Positions 8,916 through 16,376 of a stretch of 44,613 nt of DNA are shown in pieces (position 1 is the stretch's first letter; the number at the start of each line of letters is the position of its first letter). The position numbers and the translations under genes were made by a program. The notes under the pieces are model-generated. The model had not been told where the DNA came from. It did not search any database and saw nothing but the letters and a program-made list of their open reading frames with translations. The stretch comes from Ignavibacteria bacterium. GTDB taxonomy: Bacteria; Bacteroidota; Ignavibacteria; Tepidaquicellales; Tepidaquicellaceae. Location of the stretch: NCBI GenBank assembly GCA_016929695.1, contig JAFGII010000064.1, forward strand, positions 1 to 44,613. Direction: 5' to 3'.

Positions 8916-9941
8916 TTAGAAAAGAGATAAAATCACAAGTCCGTTAAACCCGTCCGCAATATAAATTATTTCATTCCTCGCGAAGACACCGTATGCATAA
9001 CCGTCGGTTAAATAATACGACCGTCTTTTAGGTTCAGACGGGTCTCCCCAGATACTGAATGCTTCACAACCTTCGGTAAATTCCGCTGTAAAAACATAAT
9101 CCTGATTTACACTTACGCCGAGAACATCATCATAAGAATATTTCGTTACGCAGAAATACGGGTCGGCAGGATTCGTTACATCCAGAACCGTAAGTCCGGC
9201 ATTACCGTCGGCGATATAAGCGATATTATATTCGGAGGATATTACTATATCCTGAGGGTCACCGGGAGTATCAAAGAATGATACATTGTAAGGATTTAAG
9301 TGATTCTGGACATTGATAATTTCAATTCCATAACCGGGTTCGGCAAGATAACAATAATTACCGGATACAGCCAGTCCTTTTATTCTGTCATAAGCATCGT
9401 AATTACCCAGATTAACAGGCTGAGCAGGTAAAACCGAAACATCAATAACATAAAGATAACCGTTAAATGTTCCTGCATAGGCTTTTTTTGTATTTTCATT
9501 AACGGCAACCGAAATCACGGCATCATTAGTAAAACTTACAACAGAAGTCAGGGAAGGTGAAGAAGGATTCGAAACATTTACAACCGCAAGTCCGTTCGTG
9601 GAAGCAGCAATAAAAGCATATTTTGCATTATTTATTGTCGAAACTGTTATATCATAGGAATATCCGATATTATTGAGGCTTGACACTATAAAAGGTTGTC
9701 GCGGATTTCCTGCATTGATAATCTGGAGACCATGCGGACCGTCTGCAACAAATGCAAAATCAGTTCCCCCGATTTTACCTGCAAAAACATTTCTTGCATC
9801 TCCGGGCGTTACCACACCCCCAAGATATTTAAGTCTTTCCGAAGGTAAGGGTGAAATTATTTCCTCATCCCCCGTATCACATCCCTGTAATGTAAATATT
9901 ACAAGCAAAACAGAAAATATCCCTATTATTATTCTTTTCAT
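8916..9941 (-). CDS. LVIVD-repeat lipoprotein
   Basis: 341 residues beginning with a lipoprotein signal peptide (residues 1-20, lipobox Leu-Gln-Gly-Cys with Cys21), so it is a predicted lipid-anchored envelope protein. From about residue 60 it carries repeats of about 42 residues of the type Gly-Leu-x-Val-(Leu/Val/Ile)-(Asp/Asn)-Val-x-Asn-Pro-x-x-Pro (GLAVVNVSNPSSP, GLTVLDVTNPADP, GIEIINVQNHLNP). These are LVIVD repeats, predicted to form a beta-propeller. The last blade ends Gly-Phe-Asn-Gly-Leu-Val-Ile-Leu-Ser-Leu-Phe. Such proteins are common on the surface of Bacteroidota and Chlorobiota; the ligand is unknown. The gene at 8366-8878 follows it closely. Confidence 0.8.
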   Translation of the reverse strand: MKRIIIGIFSVLLVIFTLQGCDTGDEEIISPLPSERLKYLGGVVTPGDARNVFAGKIGGTDFAFVADGPHGLQIINAGNPRQPFIVSSLNNIGYSYDITVSTINNAKYAFIAASTNGLAVVNVSNPSSPSLTSVVSFTNDAVISVAVNENTKKAYAGTFNGYLYVIDVSVLPAQPVNLGNYDAYDRIKGLAVSGNYCYLAEPGYGIEIINVQNHLNPYNVSFFDTPGDPQDIVISSEYNIAYIADGNAGLTVLDVTNPADPYFCVTKYSYDDVLGVSVNQDYVFTAEFTEGCEAFSIWGDPSEPKRRSYYLTDGYAYGVFARNEIIYIADGFNGLVILSLF

Positions 9942-10065
9942 AATTTATGGTCTGTAAATTAACAATTTTAATATTTAAACTAAACTTAAATAGAAAAGTT
10001 CATCTGAGTTTATAAATATCCGTCTCATCCGATGAGCTTCGCACATTGGATGAGGAGGAAAATTC

Positions 10066-10142
10066 GTCAGCCTGGAAAGCCGACCTACCAATTAATATCC
10101 GGTAGGACAGTCTTCCAGACTGTCAACAGTCCGCAGGACTGT
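10066..10142. repeat. REP-like palindromic units on the left side of the RAYT gene
   Basis: Three elements are visible. A degenerate unit at 10066-10089 (GTCAGCCTGGAAAGCCGACC) is followed by a full unit at 10101-10124, whose core GACAGTCT-TCC-AGACTGTC forms an 8-bp stem. A smaller stem, ACAGTCC-GCA-GGACTGT, lies at 10126-10142. The full unit is the reverse complement of the units at 10681-10755 beyond the gene, so the transposase gene is enclosed by oppositely oriented copies. A further imperfect stem (CTCATCC...GGATGAG) lies at 10024-10054. Confidence 0.8.
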
Positions 10143-10145
10143 ATG

Positions 10146-10625
10146 TTATTCAAAAAAAAACTCATTATAATAATATCCGTAATATCTCTCAGGATCTTCG
10201 GTTAATTCCTTTTTTACCGAATTATATAAAATATAATCCATTTTTTCTCTTAATTCTTTCTCATTTCTGATAATTCTGTCATAAGATTCATCCTGCCAAA
10301 TATGACCCGAGATTACCTTACCTGATTTTTCGCCACGATATTTGTTAATCTTTTTTGCACTAACACTTTTAATAGCACTCATAATTCTTCTTAGTGAATT
10401 GTCATTAATAGGTGTCAATAATAAATGAACATGGTCTGGCATAATTATAAAAGAATTTAATTTATAATAAATTGAATTACCGCTTATTATATGGTCTTTT
10501 ACAATTATTTGCTCTTCTATGTTTAAAATTTGCAAATTTTTTGTGCAAAATGTTATAAAATATATTGAACCTTCAGTTTGAAAATGCGGTAAATGTCTTT
10601 TATAATATTTGAATTTTTCTTCCAT
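10146..10625 (-). CDS. rayT: REP-associated tyrosine transposase (RAYT, Y1/HUH family)
   Basis: 159 residues, the usual length for this family. The HUH motif is Met-Pro-Asp-His65-Val-His67-Leu-Leu, and the nucleophile is Tyr115 in Gln-Asp-Glu-Ser-Tyr-Asp-Arg-Ile-Ile-Arg. This spacing matches the IS200-like transposases that act on REP sequences. The Gly-x-Ile-Trp-Gln segment before the Tyr (107-111) and the following Asn-Glu-Lys-Glu-Leu are also typical of RAYTs. The enzyme should cut and join single-stranded DNA at hairpins of the REP-like units that lie within 60 bases of both gene ends. RAYTs are usually single-copy, domesticated genes without insertion-sequence ends of their own, as here. 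All catalytic residues are present, so it is probably active. Confidence 0.92.
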   Translation of the reverse strand: MEEKFKYYKRHLPHFQTEGSIYFITFCTKNLQILNIEEQIIVKDHIISGNSIYYKLNSFIIMPDHVHLLLTPINDNSLRRIMSAIKSVSAKKINKYRGEKSGKVISGHIWQDESYDRIIRNEKELREKMDYILYNSVKKELTEDPERYYGYYYNEFFFE

Positions 10626-10661
10626 TAAATAAATTTAGTAATTATTTTTTATTAATTACAG

Positions 10662-10755
10662 TCAGGCATTCTGCCTGAACGACAGTCTGGAAGACTGTCC
10701 TACCCGACAGTCCGGAAGAATGTCCTACCCGACAGTCAGGAAGAATGTCCTACAG
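10662..10755. repeat. Three tandem 25-bp REP-like units upstream of the RAYT gene
   Basis: A stem TCAGGCA-TTC-TGCCTGA (10662-10678) is followed by three direct copies of a 25-bp unit at 10681-10705, 10706-10730 and 10731-10755, reading GACAGTCTGGAAGACTGTCC then TACCC with a few changes. The first copy is a perfect palindrome (GACAGTCT/AGACTGTC around GGA... on this strand). In copies 2 and 3 the right arm is altered to GAATGTC, which weakens the stem. The unit is the inverted partner of the one at 10101-10124. Confidence 0.85.
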
Positions 10756-10837
10756 GAATTCAATTATATCAATTGAATAAATATTGCTGAAATATTATTT
10801 TGTAAATACATTCGAATTATAAATTTAATTAAAATAT

Positions 10838-12883
10838 ATGAAAAGAATTTTCTCATTAGCAATTGCATTAATCTTGTTTTGCATAATCGGGAATATTTAC
10901 ACACAGGAAAAAGTAAGAATGACACCTGAAATATTATGGTCATTCGGAAGAATAACAAATGTGGAAGTCTCTCCCGATAACTCATCTGTTTTATATGCAG
11001 TACGGTATTATGATATAAAAAAGAACAATATTCAGAATGATTTTTATGCAGTACCCGTTAAGGGCGGGACACCCATTAGAATTACAGACTCACCTGAAGC
11101 AAAATTTGCGGCAAAGTGGCGACCGGACGGAAACCGAATCGGTTTTCTATCTACTAAAAGCGGTTCGGTTCAACTCTGGGAAATGAATCCCGACGGAAGC
11201 AGATTAAAACAGGTTACGGAAATAGAAGGAGGTATTAATGAATTTAAATATTCTCCGGACGGAAAAAAAATATTGTTAATTAAAGATGTAAAACTCGATA
11301 AAGACATACACGATTTATATCCCGACCTTCCTTTATCTAATGCAAGGCTTGAAACAGATTTAATGTACCGTCACTGGGACCAATGGCATGATTATAGTTA
11401 CAGCCATATATTTTATGCGGATTACAATGACGGATATATCGGTGAACTCACGGATATTATGGAAGGCGAAAGATACGACAGCCCGCTGAATCCGTTCGGA
11501 GGAATTGAGGAAATTGACTGGAGTCCCGACGGAAATGGAATTGCATACACCTGCAAGAAAATGACCGGAAAAGAATATTCATTGTCAACAAACTCTGAAA
11601 TTTATATTTATAATTTGAATACAAAACAGACACGTAATATTTCCGAAGGAATGCCAGGTTTTGATAAAGCACCTTCATATTCTCCCGACGGAAAAATGAT
11701 TGCCTGGACTTCTATGGAAAGAGACGGGTATGAATCGGATTTAATAAGATTGTTTATTATGAATACTGAAACAGGCGAGAAAATTTATGCAACAGAAGGT
11801 TTAGACCAGAATGTGGACAGTTATGAATGGTCTGATAACAGCACGATGATATATTTTACAAGCGGAGTCAGAGGCAACGATGAAGTCTTTTCATTTACTC
11901 TAAGCGATAAATCGATAAGTAGAATTACAAACGGAATACACGATTATCTGCACGCCAGCGATGCGGGAGATTATCTTGTCGGATATAAGATGTCAATGTC
12001 AAAACCGATAGAAATTTTCAGAATAGATAAGTCAACGGGAAAGGACGAAGAGTTATCTTTTGTAAACAAAAATATACTTGACGGATTGAAAATTGCGGAA
12101 GTAAAGAAAAAATGGGTGAAGACAACCGATAATAAAGAAATGCTTGTATGGGTGATTTACCCTCCGGATTTTAACCCGGGCAGAAAATATCCCGCACTGC
12201 TTTACTGTCAGGGGGGACCGCAGAGCACTGTTAGCCAGTTCTGGAGTTACAGGTGGAATATGCAGATGATGGCGGCAAATGATTACATTGTTGTAGCACC
12301 GAACAGAAGGGGCGTTCCTTCGTTCGGACAGGAATGGAATGAACAAATCAGCGGTGATTACGGCGGGCAGAATATGAGAGATTATTTATCCGCAATAGAT
12401 GAAGTATCAAAAGAACCGTACGTGAATAAATCAAAACTTGGAGCAGTAGGAGCAAGTTACGGCGGATTTTCTGTTTTCTGGCTGGCGGGAAATCACGATA
12501 AGAGATTCAGTGCATTCATTGCTCACGACGGAATGTTCAACCTCGAATCGCAATATCTGGAAACTGAAGAGATATGGTTTGTTAACTGGGATTTGGGCGG
12601 AGCGTTCTGGGAAAAAGATAATGAAATTGCACGAAGAAGTTATGATAATTCACCTCATAAATTTGTTGATAAGTGGAACACACCTATTCTTGTAGTTCAC
12701 GGCGGAAAGGATTTCAGAATTGCATACACGCAGGGAATGCAGGCGTTCAATGCGGCAGTGCTGAGAGGGGTTCCCGCAGAATTCCTTTTTTTCCCCGAAG
12801 AAAATCACTGGGTGCTTTCCGCACAGAACGGGATTCTCTGGCAGAGAGTATTTTTCAACTGGCTGGATAAGTGGCTGAAGTAG
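10838..12883 (+). CDS. Secreted prolyl-oligopeptidase family (S9) peptidase
   Basis: 681 residues. Signal peptide 1 to about 22 (ends Ile-Tyr-Thr-Gln). Residues about 30-400 form a TolB/WD40-like propeller with several Ser-Pro-Asp-Gly-(Lys/Asn) blade signatures (FKYSPDGKK, IDWSPDGNG, PSYSPDGKM). The alpha/beta-hydrolase part begins near 425. The catalytic triad can be read directly: Ser540 in Gly-Ala-Ser-Tyr-Gly-Gly, Asp625 in His-Gly-Gly-Lys-Asp-Phe-Arg and His657 in Glu-Glu-Asn-His-Trp. The Gly-Gly-Pro-Gln oxyanion region is at 459-462. Length and order fit S9C-type dipeptidyl or acylaminoacyl peptidases that trim peptides in the periplasm. The gene stands alone. Its TAG stop codon is itself the first unit of a long heptamer array. 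Confidence 0.92.
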   Translation: MKRIFSLAIALILFCIIGNIYTQEKVRMTPEILWSFGRITNVEVSPDNSSVLYAVRYYDIKKNNIQNDFYAVPVKGGTPIRITDSPEAKFAAKWRPDGNRIGFLSTKSGSVQLWEMNPDGSRLKQVTEIEGGINEFKYSPDGKKILLIKDVKLDKDIHDLYPDLPLSNARLETDLMYRHWDQWHDYSYSHIFYADYNDGYIGELTDIMEGERYDSPLNPFGGIEEIDWSPDGNGIAYTCKKMTGKEYSLSTNSEIYIYNLNTKQTRNISEGMPGFDKAPSYSPDGKMIAWTSMERDGYESDLIRLFIMNTETGEKIYATEGLDQNVDSYEWSDNSTMIYFTSGVRGNDEVFSFTLSDKSISRITNGIHDYLHASDAGDYLVGYKMSMSKPIEIFRIDKSTGKDEELSFVNKNILDGLKIAEVKKKWVKTTDNKEMLVWVIYPPDFNPGRKYPALLYCQGGPQSTVSQFWSYRWNMQMMAANDYIVVAPNRRGVPSFGQEWNEQISGDYGGQNMRDYLSAIDEVSKEPYVNKSKLGAVGASYGGFSVFWLAGNHDKRFSAFIAHDGMFNLESQYLETEEIWFVNWDLGGAFWEKDNEIARRSYDNSPHKFVDKWNTPILVVHGGKDFRIAYTQGMQAFNAAVLRGVPAEFLFFPEENHWVLSAQNGILWQRVFFNWLDKWLK

Positions 12884-13048
12884 TGGTTAGTGGTTAGTGA
12901 TTAGTGATTAGTGGTTAGTGGTTAGTGGTTAGTTATTAGTGGTTAGTGGTTAGTGGTTAGTGGTTAGCGGTTAGTGATTAGTGATTAGTGGTTAGTGGTT
13001 AGTGGTTAGTGGTTAGTGGTTAGTGGTTAGTGATTAGTGGTTAGTGAT
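12881..13048. repeat. Array of about 24 tandem heptamers (TTAGTGG/TTAGTGA)
   Basis: About 168 bases consist of almost unbroken 7-base units, mainly TTAGTGG with TTAGTGA, TTAGCGG and one TTATTAG variant. The array begins in the stop codon of the S9 peptidase gene. After about 13048 it passes into octamers of the type TGATTGAA/TGATTGTA up to about 13076. It is too short-period and has no spacers, so it is not a CRISPR. No open reading frame runs through it. Confidence 0.9.
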
Positions 13049-13117
13049 TGAATGATTGTATGATTGGGTGATTGAAACAATAATTAGAAATGATTTAAAA
13101 CATATAAATTAATTATT

Positions 13118-13645
13118 ATGGATTTGAATGAAACATTAAAAACGATATTCGAAAGAAAGAGTGTCAGAAATTTTATTGACGGAAATATTTCTTATACTAA
13201 ACTGGAATTAATAGTAAAAGCAGGAATGGCGGCTCCCTCGGCGGTGGATAAAAGACCATGGGAGTTTATTATCATAAAAGATAAAAATATTCTGAAAGAA
13301 CTTGCAGAAGTATTACCCTATGCAAAAATGGCGGAATTTGCTCAGGCGGGTATTGTGGTCTGCGGAGATATTAACAGGCAGCACAACGGAAAAAATTCTT
13401 CTTACTGGGTGCAGGATTGCTCGGCTGCAACTGAAAATATTTTGCTGGCTGTAGAATCACTTGGTTACGGAGCCGTGTGGACTGCTCTGTTCCCCTATCC
13501 TGACAGGGTAAAACCCGTTGTTGAGATTTTGAATTTACCTAATCATATAATACCATTGAATTTTATCCCAATCGGAATCCCGTCCGGAATTGATTTACCT
13601 AAAGATAAATTTAATCCGAAACAAATTCACAGAGAAAAATGGTAA
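13118..13645 (+). CDS. Nitroreductase family protein
   Basis: 175 residues, soluble, compact nitroreductase fold. The FMN-binding start is Phe-Glu-Arg-Lys-Ser-Val-Arg-Asn-Phe (residues 11-19), followed by GMAAPSAVDKRPWEFI (about 36-51), the conserved Ala-Pro-Ser-(Ala/x)-x-Asn/Asp-x-x-Pro-Trp segment. LGYGAVWTALFPYPDRV near 115-131 is the usual C-terminal dimer/FMN contact region, and the protein ends Lys-Phe-Asn-Pro-Lys-Gln-Ile-His. Family members reduce nitro compounds, flavins or quinones with NAD(P)H; the substrate cannot be set. It is shorter than SagB and lacks its motif, so it is not a close paralogue of the gene at 5897. It stands alone between repeat-rich gaps. Confidence 0.85.
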   Translation: MDLNETLKTIFERKSVRNFIDGNISYTKLELIVKAGMAAPSAVDKRPWEFIIIKDKNILKELAEVLPYAKMAEFAQAGIVVCGDINRQHNGKNSSYWVQDCSAATENILLAVESLGYGAVWTALFPYPDRVKPVVEILNLPNHIIPLNFIPIGIPSGIDLPKDKFNPKQIHREKW

Positions 13646-13741
13646 AGTAAGTTAAAAGTTTGTAAAGTTTGTAAAGTTAACTTATCATTCAATCATTCAA
13701 TCATCTAAATCCTTTTGCGATTAAATTTAATAACTAAATTC

Positions 13742-14299
13742 TTAAAGTAAAAATATCAATCCCAGCCCCAGCGAGATATCCGTAAGATCCTTTTCATTTT
13801 TCTGAAAAATAAAACTGTGCCTCGCCTTTAAATACAAATTTACGGCAAAATTATCTTCAACAGGTATGAAAATATTTGTTGATAACTGCGGAAAGGCTCC
13901 TGATTTTTTAAAATCTGTAAAATAACCTAAGCCGGGACTTAACGATATCGCGGCAAAATCACCTGCATATGCCGGATAATCAAGACTGTAAAACAAACGA
14001 AAATGATGATTTCCGACATCTCTGAAAATATATGAATATTCTGCACCAATTCTGTTTAAAATTGACTTGTGCTTTAAATTAATACTCCCAATAACCACTG
14101 ATATTTCTTTCGTAAAAGCAAAGTGTACTTTGGAATCTTCAATCACGAGCATAGGATTGAAAGGGAAAACAGATACACCTGCTTTCATCAGATATTCATT
14201 TTGAACTGCCCGTTTTTCTTCAGGTAATACAATATTGAATTGAGTGAAACCCGGCATGACGGTAATAATAAATAATAAACAAATAAAATAAGACTTCAT
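13742..14299 (-). CDS. Predicted outer-membrane beta-barrel protein, function unknown
   Basis: 185 residues with a short signal peptide (1 to about 19, ending Met-Pro-Gly-Phe-Thr-Gln). The mature chain shows alternating polar/aromatic strands (EYSYIFRDVGNHHFRLFYSL, LYLKARHSFIF) and ends Gly-Leu-Gly-Leu-Ile-Phe-Leu-Leu, consistent with a small 8-stranded barrel. No family recognised. It is divergent from the Lys-rich secreted protein gene at 14405, with about 105 bases between them for both promoters. Confidence 0.55.
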   Translation of the reverse strand: MKSYFICLLFIITVMPGFTQFNIVLPEEKRAVQNEYLMKAGVSVFPFNPMLVIEDSKVHFAFTKEISVVIGSINLKHKSILNRIGAEYSYIFRDVGNHHFRLFYSLDYPAYAGDFAAISLSPGLGYFTDFKKSGAFPQLSTNIFIPVEDNFAVNLYLKARHSFIFQKNEKDLTDISLGLGLIFLL

Positions 14300-14404
14300 T
14301 AATTTTTATTTAAAATTGTGTTGACTGCAAGATAAGAAAAATAAAAATAATATTAAACCTTAAGTGTATTTTGAATGTCTAATGTATAAAACAGAAAGGA
14401 AAAA

Positions 14405-14845
14405 ATGAAAAAAATTAAATTAATCGGATTTGTGATTCTGTTATTTGGGATAATATTCACATATTCTAATTCATATTCTCAGAATGACGGAAATGTAAAA
14501 CCGACTCCCGAAGAAAAATCCGCTAAAATAGTTGATGAATTAAAACCGAAACTGAATCTGACAGACCAGCAGTATAATGACCTCTACAATTTATACCTCG
14601 AAAGATTCAAAGAATTAAAATCCAACAGAGAGAGCGGTATCAAACCGGATAAAGAAACTAAAAACGCAAAAAGAAAAGATTTCAGGGAGAAAATTCAGAA
14701 AATTTTAAGTGAAGAACAATACAATCAGTTTAAGGATTTCTGGAAAGACAAGAAAAAAGATTTTGACAAGAAAAAGAAAGACCGGAAGCATAAAAAAGAC
14801 AAGAAAAAATCAGATAAGCAGGATTCCCGAAAATTCAAGGATTAA
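14405..14845 (+). CDS. Secreted lysine-rich Spy/LTXXQ-like protein
   Basis: 146 residues. Signal peptide 1-26 (ends Asn-Ser-Tyr-Ser-Gln), with an AAAGGA ribosome-binding site before the ATG. The mature part is helical. Leu-Asn-Leu-Thr-Asp-Gln-Gln-Tyr (about 52-59) resembles the Leu-Thr-x-x-Gln motif of the Spy/CpxP family, with a second half-motif Leu-Ser-Glu-Glu-Gln-Tyr near 102. The last 30 residues are almost all Lys and Asp/Glu (KKKDRKHKKDKKK). Spy-like proteins are periplasmic chaperones or metal sensors; here the basic tail could bind acidic polymers. A clear terminator follows, so it is a single-gene transcript. Confidence 0.6.
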   Translation: MKKIKLIGFVILLFGIIFTYSNSYSQNDGNVKPTPEEKSAKIVDELKPKLNLTDQQYNDLYNLYLERFKELKSNRESGIKPDKETKNAKRKDFREKIQKILSEEQYNQFKDFWKDKKKDFDKKKKDRKHKKDKKKSDKQDSRKFKD

Positions 14846-14880
14846 ATTTTCCCAAATATAGATCACTATCTCAAAGCACA

Positions 14881-14910
14881 AGCCCGGAACCTCCACCGGG
14901 CTTTCTTTTT
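14881..14910 (+). terminator. Rho-independent terminator
   Basis: AGCCCGG and CCGGGCT form a 7-bp GC-rich stem around the loop AACCTCCA, followed at once by TTCTTTTTAATT. It ends the transcript of the Lys-rich secreted protein gene. Confidence 0.9.
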
Positions 14911-15027
14911 AATTAGGAATTATGAATTTTGGATTAATAATTTTTGAAATGAGAACAGATTATTTTCATGAAATATATCGTTTGTTTTATTTAATTTTGT
15001 ATATATAATAAAATTAAATTACATATT

Positions 15028-16257
15028 ATGAAGGCGTTTAAAGTTGTTATCCTGCTCATTATTACCATCTTAATTCTTACTCCTGCATTTTCACAGGAAG
15101 TAAAAAATAAAGGCGAATTTATAGACAGATTCAGTCCTTATTACGACGAGATTCAAAAGAAAGCAACCGAATTCAGAACAATCCCGAAAGAACAAAAAAA
15201 GATTTTTAAACTGGATTTTTCAGGAATGGATATTCCGAAAAATCTTTCCGACTTTGCATATCAGTGGTTTAACGAACCTATAAATCAGGGATTAACGGGA
15301 ACGTGCTGGTCGTTCTGCACAACTTCGTTATTCGAGTCGGAAGTTTACAGAATGCACAAAAGAAAAGTTAAACTATCCCAGATGTGGACTGCGTACTGGG
15401 AATATGTTGAAAAAGCAAAAGGATGGGTAAAAGCAAGGGGCAATATGCATTTTGGCGAAGGTTCCCAGTCTAATGCCGTCAGGAGAATTTATGAACAGTA
15501 CGGGGTTGTGCCTTATGATGTATTTACCGGACTGAAACCCGGTCAAACCGTATATGACCACGGAAAAATGTTCTCGGAACTGAAAGCATATCTTGAAACT
15601 GTTAAACGGGATAATGCATGGAACTCAGAACAGGTAGTAAACACAGTTAAAACGATTTTAAATTATTATATGGGAACACCTCCAGAAAAATTTGATTATG
15701 AAGGCAAAGAATATACTCCGAAAGAATTTCTGAAAGAGGTTGTTGATTTGAATCTTGATGACTACATAGACGTAATGTCAATTCTCGAACAGCCCTATTA
15801 CCGACAGGTTGAATATACTGTTCCCGATAACTGGTGGCATAATCAGGAATATTATAATGTTCCTTTAAACGAATATGTGCAGATTATAAAATCCGCAATC
15901 AGGAACGGATACACAATGGCAATCGGAGGAGACGTATCTGAAGCAGGCTATGATTCAAGAAGTAAAGCAGCCATAGTTCCGATTTTCGACATTCCCTCAG
16001 ACTACATAGACGAATTTGCAAGACAGATGAGATTCGATAACGGCACTACCGGAGACGACCACGGAATTCATCTCGTAGGATACACAACCAAAAACGGAAA
16101 AGACTGGTATTTAATTAAAGATTCAGGTTCCGGTGCAAGAAATCTGGAACCGGTCGGGTTTTATTTCTATCACGAAGATTACGTAAAACTGAAAATGCTC
16201 GGTATAACAATTCACAAGGACGCAGTTGAAAAAAGTATTCTCGCAAAATTCAAGTAA
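15028..16257 (+). CDS. Secreted C1 family (bleomycin-hydrolase/PepC-like) cysteine peptidase
   Basis: 409 residues. Signal peptide 1-23 (ends Pro-Ala-Phe-Ser-Gln), unusual because classic PepC enzymes are cytoplasmic. The papain-like core starts with Asn-Gln87-Gly-Leu-Thr-Gly-Thr-Cys93-Trp-Ser-Phe: the oxyanion Gln and the nucleophile Cys. The His is His345 in Asp-Asp-His-Gly-Ile-His. The third residue, usually Asn in Asn-Ser-Trp-Gly, appears as Asp365 in Ile-Lys-Asp-Ser-Gly-Ser-Gly. The large insertion between Cys and His (about 250 residues) is the hallmark of C1B/aminopeptidase C. It may process exported peptides. The Asp in place of Asn may lower activity or be tolerated. A single-gene transcript with its own terminator. 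Confidence 0.85.
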   Translation: MKAFKVVILLIITILILTPAFSQEVKNKGEFIDRFSPYYDEIQKKATEFRTIPKEQKKIFKLDFSGMDIPKNLSDFAYQWFNEPINQGLTGTCWSFCTTSLFESEVYRMHKRKVKLSQMWTAYWEYVEKAKGWVKARGNMHFGEGSQSNAVRRIYEQYGVVPYDVFTGLKPGQTVYDHGKMFSELKAYLETVKRDNAWNSEQVVNTVKTILNYYMGTPPEKFDYEGKEYTPKEFLKEVVDLNLDDYIDVMSILEQPYYRQVEYTVPDNWWHNQEYYNVPLNEYVQIIKSAIRNGYTMAIGGDVSEAGYDSRSKAAIVPIFDIPSDYIDEFARQMRFDNGTTGDDHGIHLVGYTTKNGKDWYLIKDSGSGARNLEPVGFYFYHEDYVKLKMLGITIHKDAVEKSILAKFK

Positions 16258-16287
16258 GCAGAAAATAAATTATTGCGGAAATTATTG

Positions 16288-16320
16288 CAGAGGCAGAAAT
16301 TTATCTGTCTCTGTTTTTTT
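16288..16320 (+). terminator. Rho-independent terminator
   Basis: CAGAGGCAGA pairs with TCTGTCTCTG (one G-T pair) around a 6-base loop, followed by seven T. It lies 31 bases after the stop codon of the C1 peptidase gene. Confidence 0.92.
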
Positions 16321-16376
16321 TAGAAACTTTTTAATTTACTAATCGTATATTTAAATAAAAAAACGAAAGGAATGCC

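Noticed and set aside
10681-10755. Short CRISPR array
   Set aside because: The units are directly adjacent with no spacers and are palindromic REP-like sequences next to a RAYT gene.
12881-13076. CRISPR-like array in the repeats after the S9 peptidase gene
   Set aside because: The repeat period is 7 bases with no unique spacers, and no cas gene is present.
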